Position numbers and translations under genes: made by a program. Of a DNA stretch of 64,000 nt, positions 42,275-52,145 are shown piece after piece. Position 1 is the first letter of the stretch, and every line of letters starts with the position of its first letter. The notes under the pieces were generated by a model that had not been told where the DNA came from, made no database searches, and saw only the letters and a program-made list of their open reading frames with translations. The stretch is taken from contig JACTAT010000021.1 of the NCBI GenBank assembly GCA_014526335.1, positions 4,328,470 through 4,392,469 on the forward strand, read 5' to 3'. The DNA is from Chrysaora quinquecirrha (lineage: Eukaryota; Cnidaria; Scyphozoa; Semaeostomeae; Pelagiidae).

Positions 42275-43010
42275 CGACGTTTTTTGTTGAAAACACTGCT
42301 ACTGGGTTTCTTACCAGTATATACAGGAAACCAACCGTTAGTGGCCTCTATATACGTTGGGATTCCTTTGGTAAAAAAACTGAGGCAAATTAACCTTATC
42401 AACACACTAGTTCACCCGGTGAACTTCACCGGGCACTCATGATTTGCTCTAAAACTCGGCTTGATTCGAAATTGGATAAAATACGGTCTATTCTCATTGA
42501 AAACGGTTACCCTGAGGAAGTCATTTCGGATTGTCTTCGCAAGAAGACTGCAAGTTTTTCGGCAGATAAAAATTATGGTCAGCAAAAGTGCCCTGTTTAC
42601 CTAAAAATGCCTTGGATAGGAAACGTCTCATTGCGATTCGAAAGTCAAATTAAAAAGGCCATTACTAAGTGCTTCGCTGCTGCCAACCCTCGGTTACTTT
42701 TTAGCACTTGGAATGTTCTACCATCCATTCAAAAGGATTACGTACCTACCACACAAACAAGTTTGGTCATTTATGAATTTTCCTGCCGGTGTGATGCCAG
42801 GTACGTAGGTCGTACTGCCCAGAGATTAGGTGATAGGATAAGACAGCATGTGCCTACTAATATTCGTCAGCAAAACTTCCGGCAAAGAGAGCAACCGCCC
42901 TGTGGGTCCAAACAACAACCCAGTCTCAAACATTTTTCGGCCTTAGGACAACACCTACTCGATAACACTAATTGTGCAGAAAATTACAGCGAGGATTTTT
43001 TTTAAATCAT
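42275..43010 (+). mobile_element. Penelope-like element A: end of reverse transcriptase plus GIY-YIG domain
   Basis: A first frame (to about 42400) holds FLTSIYRKPTVSGLYIRWDS, the conserved end of Penelope-like reverse transcriptases. A frame change leads to 42439-43005, which has IRSILIENGYPEEVI, then KCPVYLKMPWIG, then SLVIYEFSCRCDARYVGRTA and LGDRIRQHVP. The last two are the GIY-YIG-type endonuclease. Longest element-A coding remnant in the window, but 5'-truncated and frame-broken, so inactive. Confidence 0.8.
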
Positions 43011-43115
43011 TGGTAAAGCAAGATCTTTGTTTCACTTAGTGGTTTTGGAATCTGTCCACATCAAAACCAAAAGGCCGGTTCTGTGTAGACGGAAAGAGTT
43101 GTTACATGAATTTGA
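43011..43115 (+). mobile_element. Penelope-like element A 3' tail
   Basis: Continues the copy above with AATCTGTCCACATCAAAACC and GGCCGGTTCTGTGTAGACGG, which links the coding end to the tails seen elsewhere. Truncated here. Confidence 0.6.
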
Positions 43116-43262
43116 GTATTATGTCTATTGTACCAATTTTTGTCTCTAACTCATTGAATAAATTCTAGAAAACATCTGCAGTGTGTACTTATGAAGAATT
43201 TTCGTATTTCATTGGTAGATCACATGCAATTTGGCAAAGAAAGGGAGTACGTATAACAAAGA

Positions 43263-43670
43263 ATAGACGAGGAGAAAAGGAAGTAGAAGACTAACAAGTG
43301 TAAAAGGGGGATAAGAAGAAGTAGGAAATAACCGGGAGAAAAAGAAGTAGAAGAAGAAGAGGAAAAAAAGAACAAGAAGAGCTAGAAGGAAAAGAAGAAG
43401 AAGAAGAAGAAGAAGCAGACGACGAGGAAAGAAGAAGAAGAAGAAAAAGAAGAAGAAGAAGAGCAAGAACAAGAAGGAAAAGAAAAAGAAAAAGAAGAAG
43501 TAAAAGAAAAAAAACAAGGAAAAGAAGAAGAAGAAGAAAGAGAAGAAGAGGAAGAAGGAGAAGAAGAAGAAGAAGAGAAGAAGAAGAAAACGAAGAAGAA
43601 GAAGATAAGCAGTAAAAACAAATTGGAGGGAGGAGACAAGGATTTGGCGTTCTAAAAGACGAAGAAGAGG
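43263..43670. repeat. GA-rich purine tract upstream of GPCR copy 1
   Basis: About 400 bp almost wholly A and G on the plus strand, mainly GAAGAA units, ending just before the GPCR start. Frames through it (poly-Phe, poly-Ser on the minus strand) are artefacts. A similar tract precedes copy 2. Confidence 0.9.
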
Positions 43671-43674
43671 AAAA

Positions 43675-44643
43675 ATGTTAAACAGTACTCAAAATTTTAC
43701 AAATTGGGTATGCCATGGAAATCGTTTTCTGGACTTCAAGCACTCATCTTCTGTTCAGGTAATGGCAGCAACAACAGCCGCCATTTCTATTCCATTGTCA
43801 CTGGTAACGTCATTCGGTAATTTCATAGTCTTATACACCATAACAGTGATTGAAACACTTCATACGCCTGCCAATTTGCTTCTAGCTGGTTTGTCTGTGA
43901 CAGATCTTATGGTCGGTGTCTTTGCATTACCACTGTTTGCTGCAGTGCGAATATTTGAATATGACAATATTCATTTTTGCCCTCTGAAGAATGCATACTT
44001 CTTTTTTATTTTCCTTGGTACTGGTCTTTCTCTCTATGGCATAGCGTTAGTCGCTATAGACCGTTATCTTGCCGTTTTGCACCTGAAGAAGTATAAGGAA
44101 TGGAACTTGAAAAGAAAGTATTTGATCTTCATGTTATTTTTGTTATGTTCTTGGAGCTTATTCCCGATTCTACTACTCACAAAGGTCGTTAACCAAACAG
44201 GCTTTGCGGTGGGGGTCCTGCTTACAATCGTCATCTGCTTTGGAGCCGTATTTGTCTGTTATATCAGAATTTTCGTGAAGATCAGAAGACAAGAACGGTC
44301 TGTTGTTGAACTTGTCGGTGATGCTGTTATTGAAGAGCAAGCAAGGTCAAGAGAGCGTCATAGATTTGTCACCATGGGATTGATTTCTTTAGGTATACTC
44401 ATTTGTTATGTCCCTAAAGCAATTTGCCTTATTGCAGTACGACATGATAAAGACAGCTTTGATGCTTTTTATAATTGCAACCGTATACCAGAATTACTTC
44501 TGATGTTGAACAGTACATTAAACCCTTTTTTATATTGTTACAGGATTGTAGCTATAAGGGTGGAAGTAATACGACAAATAAAACGCTTCCTTGGGGTAAA
44601 GCCCGCAGCGGATACGCCAGGGACTGAAAACACAGCTCACTAA
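43675..44643 (+). CDS. Intronless class A (rhodopsin-like) G protein-coupled receptor
   Basis: 322 residues, a complete 7-TM protein at the plasma membrane. The N-terminus has NST and NFT glycosylation sites. TM1 has the GN at 48-49, TM2 SVTDLMVG with Asp77, TM3 ends DRY at 129-131, TM6 CYVP at 244-247, TM7 NPFLY at 283-287. The loop between TM4 and TM5 is very short (about residues 169-176) and lacks the usual disulfide cysteine. That is a trait of melanocortin/MECA-like receptors, so I lean to that broad group; the ligand is unknown. Start chosen at the first Met after the purine tract, matching copy 2. AATAAA near 44738. A paralogue with a 1-base deletion lies at 50060. Confidence 0.92.
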   Translation: MLNSTQNFTNWVCHGNRFLDFKHSSSVQVMAATTAAISIPLSLVTSFGNFIVLYTITVIETLHTPANLLLAGLSVTDLMVGVFALPLFAAVRIFEYDNIHFCPLKNAYFFFIFLGTGLSLYGIALVAIDRYLAVLHLKKYKEWNLKRKYLIFMLFLLCSWSLFPILLLTKVVNQTGFAVGVLLTIVICFGAVFVCYIRIFVKIRRQERSVVELVGDAVIEEQARSRERHRFVTMGLISLGILICYVPKAICLIAVRHDKDSFDAFYNCNRIPELLLMLNSTLNPFLYCYRIVAIRVEVIRQIKRFLGVKPAADTPGTENTAH

Positions 44644-44689
44644 GTCAACAAAATTAGTCTCATTCAAGGCGTGTATGACTTCACGAATC

Positions 44690-44995
44690 TCTTAAATTTT
44701 CAAACCCTTGGCCAGAACGAACCAATGGTTGTATCAATAAACCCTTGCTGTAACTTATCCAAGCAACAGAAAATCCTCATTTGCATGAAATGTGCGAAAA
44801 GTTTGTGTACATGCTTTGTTTATCAGTGAAAGTCATTACAGCATATTTTTGTGAAAATGAAATATGAAAACTTATCCTTCTACTCACTATATTGATATTC
44901 ACAGTAAGTATTCTGACACATTTTTTTGGCCTTGAAGCTACGTTAAGCAAATAAGAACAATTTCTAAAGCGGGTTCCTTTTTTCGGAACACCCTG
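44690..44995. mobile_element. Mariner-type MITE, partial (inverted copy of 52945)
   Basis: The right end GGTTCCTTTTTTCGGAACAC ends CCCTG followed by TA (44996-44997). The interior (CCTTGGCCAGAAC, ACAGAAAATCCTCA) is the reverse complement of 52945-53240. Left end missing. Confidence 0.65.
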
Positions 44996-45221
44996 TATAA
45001 TCGAGTATAATGGACAGATATTTTAATTTCTGTAGCAAATGCAACCTAATGCAATTTCTGGGGTTGCTTCATGTTAGTGTAAATAAGTGTCACATCACTA
45101 TTGTTAAAACTAACACTAAATAAATCATAGAATAGAATAGAATAGAGTCATTCTGAATTACAAATTCGCTCAGTACACATTCGTTATTCCAACTGGTCCT
45201 GTCAAACATCCGAAATTTCCG

Positions 45222-45483
45222 ACTACAACTTTATTTAATAAGCAACTGGACTTTTGGCCTAGTCCTAAAAATTGCTTAAAATATCTATAGTAGCTATTTC
45301 AGGCCTTGCAGAATGACTGGCACCCTCTAAAAACTCTCTTTTGACTCTTGTCTTGCTGTTCAATGTAATTGACAAGTCTGCAATAATGTACTGTATAAAG
45401 AAAGCCATCTCAGCTAAAAATTTTAACAAAATCTCAGCCCTTAGTTGCTTATTGACGGGTTGCTTATTTAAAAAAAGAGTGTA
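45222..45483. mobile_element. Word-built MITE, AATAAGCAAC type
   Basis: Left ACTACAACTTTATTTAATAA then GCAACT. Right double module TTGCTTATTGACGGGTTGCT, then TATTTAAAAAAAGAG and TGTA. Words near 45271 and 45443. Confidence 0.6.
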
Positions 45484-46078
45484 TCCTTGAAAATGTAACT
45501 TATTACTGCGGAGCAGCGCGAAGCGTCTGCGTAGCAGCATTATATTCTGGTTCAAACTGGATTTTTGGATACACAAGCTACAAAGAGGCCTAGCTAGCTT
45601 TAGGCCTGGGCCTACTTTTCATTTCAACATACTCGTGAGAGTCTCCTGCAATACTTGCATTTTACCTCGGAGCAGCACTCCCTTGCCCACTTCAGCTAGA
45701 AATTAATTCTTGGATATGCAACTTTATAAAAAATGTAAATGAGCAACTAGATACTACATCACTGGCATCGCAAGCGCTCAAAAATGAATCTTCAATCAAC
45801 AACAGAACAACTTTCAGTCACTTCAAAAGTAAACGATGTTAACAGGTAGTATATTTGGTAATTTGGGAAGAGATTACTTTATAGGCTGATAATTATAATT
45901 ACATTTTAAAGCAAGAAAAGAGCCAAAATAACAGTCCTGACAAAATTCGGCTAATTTTTTTTAAAACATTGCCTTCAAGTTCTTCGAATTTCTCAATTGA
46001 AAATGCATTATATTTTCAACTTTCTAAGTCGAACGAAAGATATTTTGCTGCGCCTCATAAAATTCATTAATGGAGTCA
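45484..46078. other. Stretch without recognised feature
   Basis: AT-rich; nothing recognised. Confidence 0.35.
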
Positions 46079-46160
46079 CACGGCCAGGCTTGACCCACGA
46101 ATCGTGGGGTAGGTACCAGGGGTATTCATGGCTCGCCTGAATAGCCCTGAGAGCGAGGTT
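46079..46160. mobile_element. Right-end fragment of a Mutator-like MITE
   Basis: Contains GGTAGGTACCAGGGG and ends CCTGAGAGCGAGGTTG, like the right end CCTGGGGACGAGGTTG of 10704. Left end not identifiable. Confidence 0.4.
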
Positions 46161-46170
46161 GGTCTGAGCC

Positions 46171-46247
46171 CAACTTCGTTCCAAAGGATATATATTGTTG
46201 TTGTTGTTACCTCAAGTGGGGCAGCGCAGTGTTCACGCAGAGGTTGG
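46171..46247. mobile_element. Mini Mutator-like MITE, about 77 bp
   Basis: CAACTTCGTTCC at the left and CGCAGAGGTTG at the right, with GCAGCGCAGTGTTCACGC inside (complement of a segment in 409-513). The flanks GTCTGAGCC (46162-46170) and GTCTGACCC (46248-46256) match at 8 of 9. Confidence 0.6.
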
Positions 46248-46740
46248 GTCTGACCCCTAATCTGGATCTTTGAATCTATGCGAATCTCTTTGCAATGGCG
46301 GCCTGACATGGCCTAATTGTATGAGAGAGGTTTCAAAGTAAAAGTGGTTTAAACATGATGGTTAGAAGTTTCTCATTTTACTCTTGGTCTTAAAAGTGTC
46401 AGTGTGGCCTATTTACCGGGCAAGTTTAAAAATACAGGTTAGGCACTTCCTTATATTGCAGGCCAAAAATACCCTTTTTCCCCAGTCAACGCGCAAAGCC
46501 CTTATAGTACCATGGGAAACCTGGGAGCCTCCTAAAATCAATAGCAAATTGCTAGGACTGTGTAACTTTGCAGCTGGACTAAGTTTTGGATGCTTTATAC
46601 TACTGTTATGGAAGACTCGATTTCCTAATGTTTTGAACAATTTCAATCTCGGCAGCCTTTCGTCGAAAAGGTCTATAAGTTGTTTGAATGATTGCTTTAA
46701 CATCTGACTTACGAAATATCTCGCTAGAAAATTATCAAGA
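46248..46740. other. Stretch without recognised feature
   Basis: A 107-codon plus frame (46384-46707) and its minus shadow show no domain. Confidence 0.3.
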
Positions 46741-47000
46741 GCCGCTTTTGGGCAGCTGGCAGTATCTCACACTCCCACACGAAGAACATCGTCAGCGAGA
46801 CTGTTTTACGTACATAGATCGATCGGAATAAAATAGAACTTTCCTGAATTCAAAACATCGAAAGAATACATCATGTTAACCTCCTTTTTAAACATTTTGA
46901 GTTTCAATCCATGTCAGGGGTGCGCAGAGATCGCATAAAATGTCAATATAGACTTTTTCGACGAACGGCTGTGAGCCAATGCCCTTCAAAAATCGGGAAC
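46741..47000 (-). mobile_element. Penelope-like element B-associated sequence, empty-site copy
   Basis: Homologous to 39170-39233 plus 39612-39710 (AATAGAACTTTCCTGAATTC, TCGACGAACGGCTGTG). It lacks the word-built MITE present at 39234-39611. Contains an extra segment before the insertion point. Confidence 0.5.
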
Positions 47001-47403
47001 TTTGGAGGCTCATAAAATTAATAGCACAATCGCCAGGAGAGTAAAACTTGATACCTACTTGGACAAATTATGTTGGAACACTCTGAATAGTTCTGCTGTT
47101 ATCTATGAATTCACCCTTCTCCCCCGTTTGATTGTTGTTCCGAGCAAAAGTTGTGTTGTTCTACTATCAACATTGTTTTTGGGGTAAAGGGGGGGGAGAA
47201 TAATAGTTATGGAAGTAGAAAACCAATGGAATAGTCTGTATTCCTTGGAAAAAGGCCTTGTTCCAAATATTTTGTCCAAGATTGTAGACTAAGCATTAGG
47301 TGCTTTAAGTTTTTAGTTTTTTTCGAATCCTCAACCTCCTATGAAAGATTTTGATTCAAATCATAGCCATGCTTCGAAGCCATGAGGTCGAAGACAACCT
47401 GTC
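47001..47403. other. Stretch without recognised feature
   Basis: A small frame at 47002-47187 shows no domain. Confidence 0.3.
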
Positions 47404-47894
47404 TACACGCAGTTTTTTTATAAGCAACCAAGATGTAGAAGGCCTAAAACTTTAAGCAACGTATAGTACCACAGGAGAAAAACCTAAGCAACATTTTAAA
47501 TTTTGATAATTTATATCACTGCAAGCAACCGAGGATTGATTAACATAGAAGCCATTTCCATTCATTTGCTGTCTAAACTCGTATATAAACGGAGTGTTAC
47601 TCATTACGTGAAGCATTTCATTGAGGGGTTTCCGTTTAACTTTCAATACAAAGTCTCTATATGGTAACAATAGCATGGTACTTTTTATTAATGTTATTTA
47701 TAGTATGTCCTTGCTGTAAATTTGTGCTGTTTTTCAAGCCTCTGTACTATTCTTAGGGCAAAAAATATACAGTTAGAATTAAGCAACTACTAAGCAACTT
47801 TTGCTACTAAAAGTTGGCCATAAGAGGTCCAAAAATAAGCAACTTTTTGAACTAGACCCAAGCGAAGTTGCTTAAAACATGTAAACTGCGTGTA
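47404..47894. mobile_element. Word-built MITE, GTTGCTTA family, inverted orientation
   Basis: TACACGCAGTTTTTTTATAA, then GCAACCAAGATGTAGAAGGC, the reverse-complement arrangement of 2446-2946. Ends AAACTGCGTGTA. Paired words TAAGCAACTACTAAGCAAC near 47779-47799. Confidence 0.8.
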
Positions 47895-47994
47895 TACTGT
47901 ATGCGACTGAAGTTCTCCATGAGTAACTTCCCAAACTAATTGCGCGTGCGCACTGTTGAAGCTGGTTAGAGAATGATTAACAGATTTTGCACCA

Positions 47995-48430
47995 GCAGAA
48001 TGATTAAGAGGCAGTCTTTTATGCGACCTCGCAATGAGACAAGTTAAGACAAAAAGTTGACAGCTAACGTAAAATTTGGATCACTTGTACATCTGCGTGC
48101 AGTTGGTGATGAAGTTGGCGAGTAAAGAAGGTGTTTAACATATGCAGTCTGAGAGACGAAATCATCAGAGTCGTGGTAAAAAGGATCGAAAAACATCTCA
48201 ACTGAAGGCTATACGAAAATCAAAGTAAGTAAATACAATTATCTAATATTTCTCAATTTTTATATACAATTTTTAGTTACATTCTTTTCTCCAAGTTACA
48301 GAAAATTCGCAAACTGAAATTTACAACTGTTAAAAAGACCCAAATTTCCACGGAAGCCCAAGTCGATTTTTACGTTGTTTGTTTTAGTAAGAAACTCTAC
48401 ATAGTCAAGAAGCTGTTAATATGAGTAATA
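47995..48430. repeat. Segment duplicated from 40920-41340 (upstream of GPCR copy 2)
   Basis: GAGGCAGTCTTTTATGCGAC, then CTCGCAATGAGACAAGTTAA, and so on, matches the segment upstream of GPCR copy 1. AATCAAAGTAAGTAAATAC at about 48217 is a good splice-donor context. It may be a 5' untranslated exon of the receptor gene. Confidence 0.5.
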
Positions 48431-48432
48431 AA

Positions 48433-48505
48433 AGCTACACGTATTTTTTTCATAACAAAAATAACAAAAAAATTGATCAAGTGCTGAAAATTTCTTATGA
48501 TTGAG
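48433..48505. mobile_element. Left-end fragment of an AAGAAAC-type MITE
   Basis: TACACGTATTTTTTTCATAA, then AAAATTGATCAAGTGCTGAA and ATTTCTTATGATTG. Occupies the place in the duplicated block where copy 1 has the MITE at 41388. Confidence 0.5.
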
Positions 48506-48937
48506 ACCATAAGTCAGGAAACCGACCAGTGTATGAGAAATATGAAACTAGGGATGCCTGTACTCCAGATGTTCCCTTTTGATTTTGTTGATTGTGAAGC
48601 GATATGAAAACAAGAATGTTTTCGTGAATTTAGTCCTCAAACTTTCTTTTTAAGCGTAAGATTTCTTGGGGAGAGTAAATGCAAAGGAAAAATCAATTTC
48701 AGTACCGTAAATCCTTGAATTCGCGTGGTCTTAATTTTCAAAACGAAAAATTTTAGGTAGAAAGAGCTAATGAAGCTCACATCAATCAAAACAATTAGTC
48801 AAACAACAGGAATCTTTGCACAGAAAGACACATAAGTTTAACTCTAGCTAACATGTATTGTCCCAAAATTTGTCCCAAGACTTTCTGATGGCTGATATTA
48901 TACAATGCGGATTAAATAAGGCACCCTCTTTTCATAA

Positions 48938-49312
48938 TACACGTATTTTTTTATAAGAACCAAAAAAAATGAGCCAGTACTGAAAGTTTCTTAAAATTTT
49001 CAGATTTTGAGTACTGAAAGTTTCTTAAGAGTTTCTTAAGTATCCATGTTGGCAACATAGTTATTCTATCTGAATGATGCTCCAAACCCATTTATCGATC
49101 GTATTTGAATGCATATGGGTTTCCTGTTTGTCTGATTGTCACAGAAATGCTTTATCGCAGACGAAACACGGAAAATAAAAGAAAATTTATTGCTGTCCGA
49201 GGTGAAACGTTTCCTACGTAAAAAATTTCCAGTATTGGAGTTTCTTAAATATTTGGCCATGCGAGAGTCTGGGTTTCTTATAAAGAGTTTCTTATAAAAT
49301 AAAATAGGTGTA
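48938..49312. mobile_element. Word-built MITE, AAGAAAC family
   Basis: TACACGTATTTTTTTATAAG left end. Paired words GTTTCTTAAGAGTTTCTTA at about 49018-49036. The right double module ends TAGGTGTA. Confidence 0.78.
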
Positions 49313-49506
49313 GATTGGAAATGTGTCATGCCCTGCCAACGTATATTGATCTTAGATATTGGTACATGAATTTGAGCCTGAACTATGTTGATGTACCAAC
49401 TACTATTGCTCGTTAGTTTTTGTTTGTTTGTTTTGTCACGCATTGGGTGATGCGATGCAATTTTGCTTGAAATATTTTAATGTAACACAGGTTGACTGAT
49501 CAACCA

Positions 49507-50058
49507 AGGAGTCGTCGAACGAAGCAGAAAAGAGCAATTAGAAGAGGAAAAAGAAGAAATTGGAAAGGAAAGCAGGGCGAGTAAAAGGGCAAGAAAAGAG
49601 AAAAACGACTTGAAAACACAGACGAGGAGAAAGACAAGAGGAAAAGAAGTATTAAAACAAGAAGAAGAAGAAGAAATAAGAAGAAGAAAAAGAGGAAGAA
49701 GAGGAAGAAGGGAACGAAGAAGAAGGAAAAGAAGGAGAAGAGGAAGAAGAGGAAGAAGAGGAAGTAAAAATAAGAAGAAGAAGAAGAAGAAGAGGAAGGG
49801 ACGAAGAAGAAGGAAAAGAAGGAGAAGAGGAAGGATAGGAAGAAGAAATAAGAAGAAGACGAAGAAAAAAAAAGAAGAAGGGGACGAAGAAGAAGGAAAG
49901 AAGGAGAACAGGAAGGAGAGGAAGAAGGAGAAGAAGAAGAAGAAGAAGAAGAAGGAGAAGAAGAAAAAGAAGAAGAGGAAGAAGAAGATAAACAGTAAAA
50001 GTACATCGAGGGGAGGAAACAAGGAATTGGCTTTGTAAAAAAGGAAGAAAAGGAAGAA
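49507..50058. repeat. GA-rich purine tract upstream of GPCR copy 2
   Basis: About 550 bp nearly all purine on the plus strand, ending just before the receptor start. Longer than the tract before copy 1. All frames through it are low-complexity artefacts. Confidence 0.9.
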
Positions 50059-50059
50059 A

Positions 50060-51027
50060 ATGTCAAACGGTACTCAAAATTATACAAATTGGGTATGCCA
50101 TGCTGCTGGGTTTGTGGACTTCAAGCACTCGTTTTCTGTTCAGGTAACCGCAGCAGCAACAGCTGCCATCTCTATTCCATTGTCAATGATAACATCATTT
50201 GGTAATTTCATAATCTTATACACCATAACAGTAACTGAAACACTTCATACGCCTGCCAATTTGCTTCTAGCTGGTTTGTCTGTGACAGATCTTATGGTTG
50301 GTGTCTTTGCATTGCCACTGTTTGCTGCAGTGCGAATATTTGAATATTACAATATTCACATATGCCCTCTGGAGCATGCATTTTTCTTTTTTATTATCCT
50401 TGGTACTGGTCTTTCTCTCTATGGCATAGCGTTAGTCGCTATAGACCGTTATCTTGCCGTTTTGCACTTGAAGAAGTATAAGGAATGGAACTTGAAAGGA
50501 AAGTATTTGATCTTCATGTTACTTTTGTTATGTTCTTGGAGCTTATTCCCGATTCTACTACTCACAAAGGTCATTAACGAAACAGGCTTTGCGGTGGGGG
50601 TCCTGCTTACAATCGTCATCTGCTTTGGAGTCGTAGTTGTCTGTTATATCAGAATTTTCGTAAAGATCAGAAAACAAGAACGGTCTGTTGTTGAACTTGT
50701 CGGTGATGCTGTTATTGAAGAGCAAGCAAGGTCAAGAGAGCGTCGTAGATTTGTCACCATGGGATTGATTTCTTTAGGTATACTCATTTGTTATGTCCCT
50801 AAAGCAATTTGCCTTATTGCAGTACGACCTGATAGAGATGGCTTTGATGCTTTTATAATTGCAACCGTATACCAGGATTACTTCTCATGTTGAACAGCGC
50901 ATTAAACCCTTTTTTATATTGTTACAGGATTATAGCTATAAGGGTGGAAGTAATACGACAAATAAAGCGATTCCTTGGGATAAAACCCGAAACGGATACG
51001 TCAGGGATCGGAAACACGACTCACTAA
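50060..51027 (+). pseudogene. Class A GPCR, tandem duplicate with a 1-base deletion
   Basis: Paralogue of 43675-44643, with the same start and very high similarity. The open frame 50060-50893 covers TM1 to TM6 (SVTDLMVG, AIDRYLAV, ICYVP) and then ends in a wrong frame. Where copy 1 has five Ts (44466-44470), this copy has four (50851-50854). After that the homologous TM7 (NPFLY) and tail continue in another frame to the TAA at 51025-51027. Total length is 968 versus 969 bases, so this is the only net length difference. Either a fresh pseudogene or an assembly error in a T-run. Confidence 0.88.
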
Positions 51028-51299
51028 ATCAAACAAATTAGTTCAAGTCCTTTTATTCTCTTTAACAACTTGCCAGTTTGACAGTCTTATGCAAGAGATG
51101 TATCACTTCGTGAATCTCGTTCACTTTGACGATAAGATCAATCTAGAATCTACAAACTTTTGGAATTCTATAAATCCTACAAATGTCGCAAAAAGTCTTG
51201 CGCTACTGCGCATGTATTGTAAACACTATTAATTACGGTATACAACGATTGGAAGAAAAGTCTTGGACACAAAATCAATTAACTTTTAGATTCATCATG

Positions 51300-51480
51300 A
51301 GAGGACATGAAAGTTGCACTGAACGCAATTTTGGCGGCTCAAATTTTAGAAACTGAGCGCCATAAAGCCCGAGCTTCTTCGCAGATCCGGTTAATTTCAC
51401 ACCTTTCGATACGACCTTTGCAATAAATAGGAAAAACCACATTTCTCATTGCCCAATGATGGGCTTAAACGTGGGGGGAG
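51300..51480 (+). mobile_element. Penelope-like element B tail fragment
   Basis: TTTCACACCTTTCGATACGA, then CCTTTGCAATAAATAGG and TTGCCCAATGATGGGCTT, is the reverse complement of 39890-39960. Confidence 0.5.
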
Positions 51481-51584
51481 AGGCTTATAAAATTATTCAC
51501 ATAAGTGCGATTCATCATCGACTAAAAGAATGCAATGTTTCTGTCATAGTTCGATGAAGTACCAATATGGACGCAAGAGGCTAC

Positions 51585-51703
51585 ACCAACAGGTCAGGTG
51601 TGGGGGCTTATTCTAGAGGGCTTATTCAAATTTCTCGCTCTAGAGTGGGGGCTTATTTGAGTGGAGGGCTTATTCGAGGGGGGCAATGCAAGGATTTACG
51701 GTA
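51585..51703. repeat. Terminal repeat with GGGGCTTATT words ending GGATTTACGGTA
   Basis: GGGGGCTTATTCTAGAGGGC, then GGGCTTATTCAAA and GGGGGCTTATTTGAG, ending CAAGGATTTACGGTA at 51703. The inverted end TACCGTAAATCCTTG occurs at 48713-48727, upstream of GPCR copy 2. Confidence 0.5.
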
Positions 51704-52027
51704 TAGCACACATTTTTTCCTTTGTACGTTGTACGTTCCGTTCCGTTGTTCTATTGTATGTAGCATTAGAATTGTATGCATAGTTTACCATGGTGCTGAG
51801 TTTAAATTTCATTCTTGCTAATCTATAATTATACTGAGACTTCGATATGAAGAGACAAAAACAGTAGCTAAACAATAGGCATTATCATATTCATTAAGGT
51901 ATATACTGTATGTTGTGCTGTGAACATAGTAACATCAATCATGTATATATATATTTACTAATAGCTATTTATAATCATAGTAAACAGAAGGAGGTATAAT
52001 GTACATTTATCGACTATGGTATAATAG
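51704..52027. other. Stretch without recognised feature
   Basis: AT-rich; nothing recognised. Confidence 0.35.
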
Positions 52028-52145
52028 ATACACTCTTTTTTTTATAAGAATCTAAGATTTTTTTCAGTACTCAAAGTTTCTTAGTTTTTGGACATTTTTG
52101 GTACTGAAAGTTTCTTAGCAGTTTCTTAGGGGTAAAATTTTTTTA
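52028..52145. mobile_element. Left part of a word-built MITE (AAGAATC/GTTTCTTA)
   Basis: TACACTCTTTTTTTTATAAG, then AATCTAAG. Paired words GTTTCTTAGCAGTTTCTTA near 52108-52126. No right end identified; a degenerate CTCTTTTCTTTTTCAAGAAT at 52486 may be a second end. Confidence 0.55.

Noticed and set aside
42064..42405. Minus and plus frames overlapping at 42064-42442
   Set aside because: The minus frames are shadows of the Penelope-like coding remnant and the adjoining MITE.
46384..46707. 107-codon plus frame and 96-codon minus frame
   Set aside because: Overlapping on opposite strands with no recognisable motif; neither preferred.
49477..50087. Long frames of 142-195 codons on both strands through the GA tract
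   Set aside because: Low-complexity Lys/Arg/Glu or Phe/Ser/Leu strings created by the purine repeat, not proteins.
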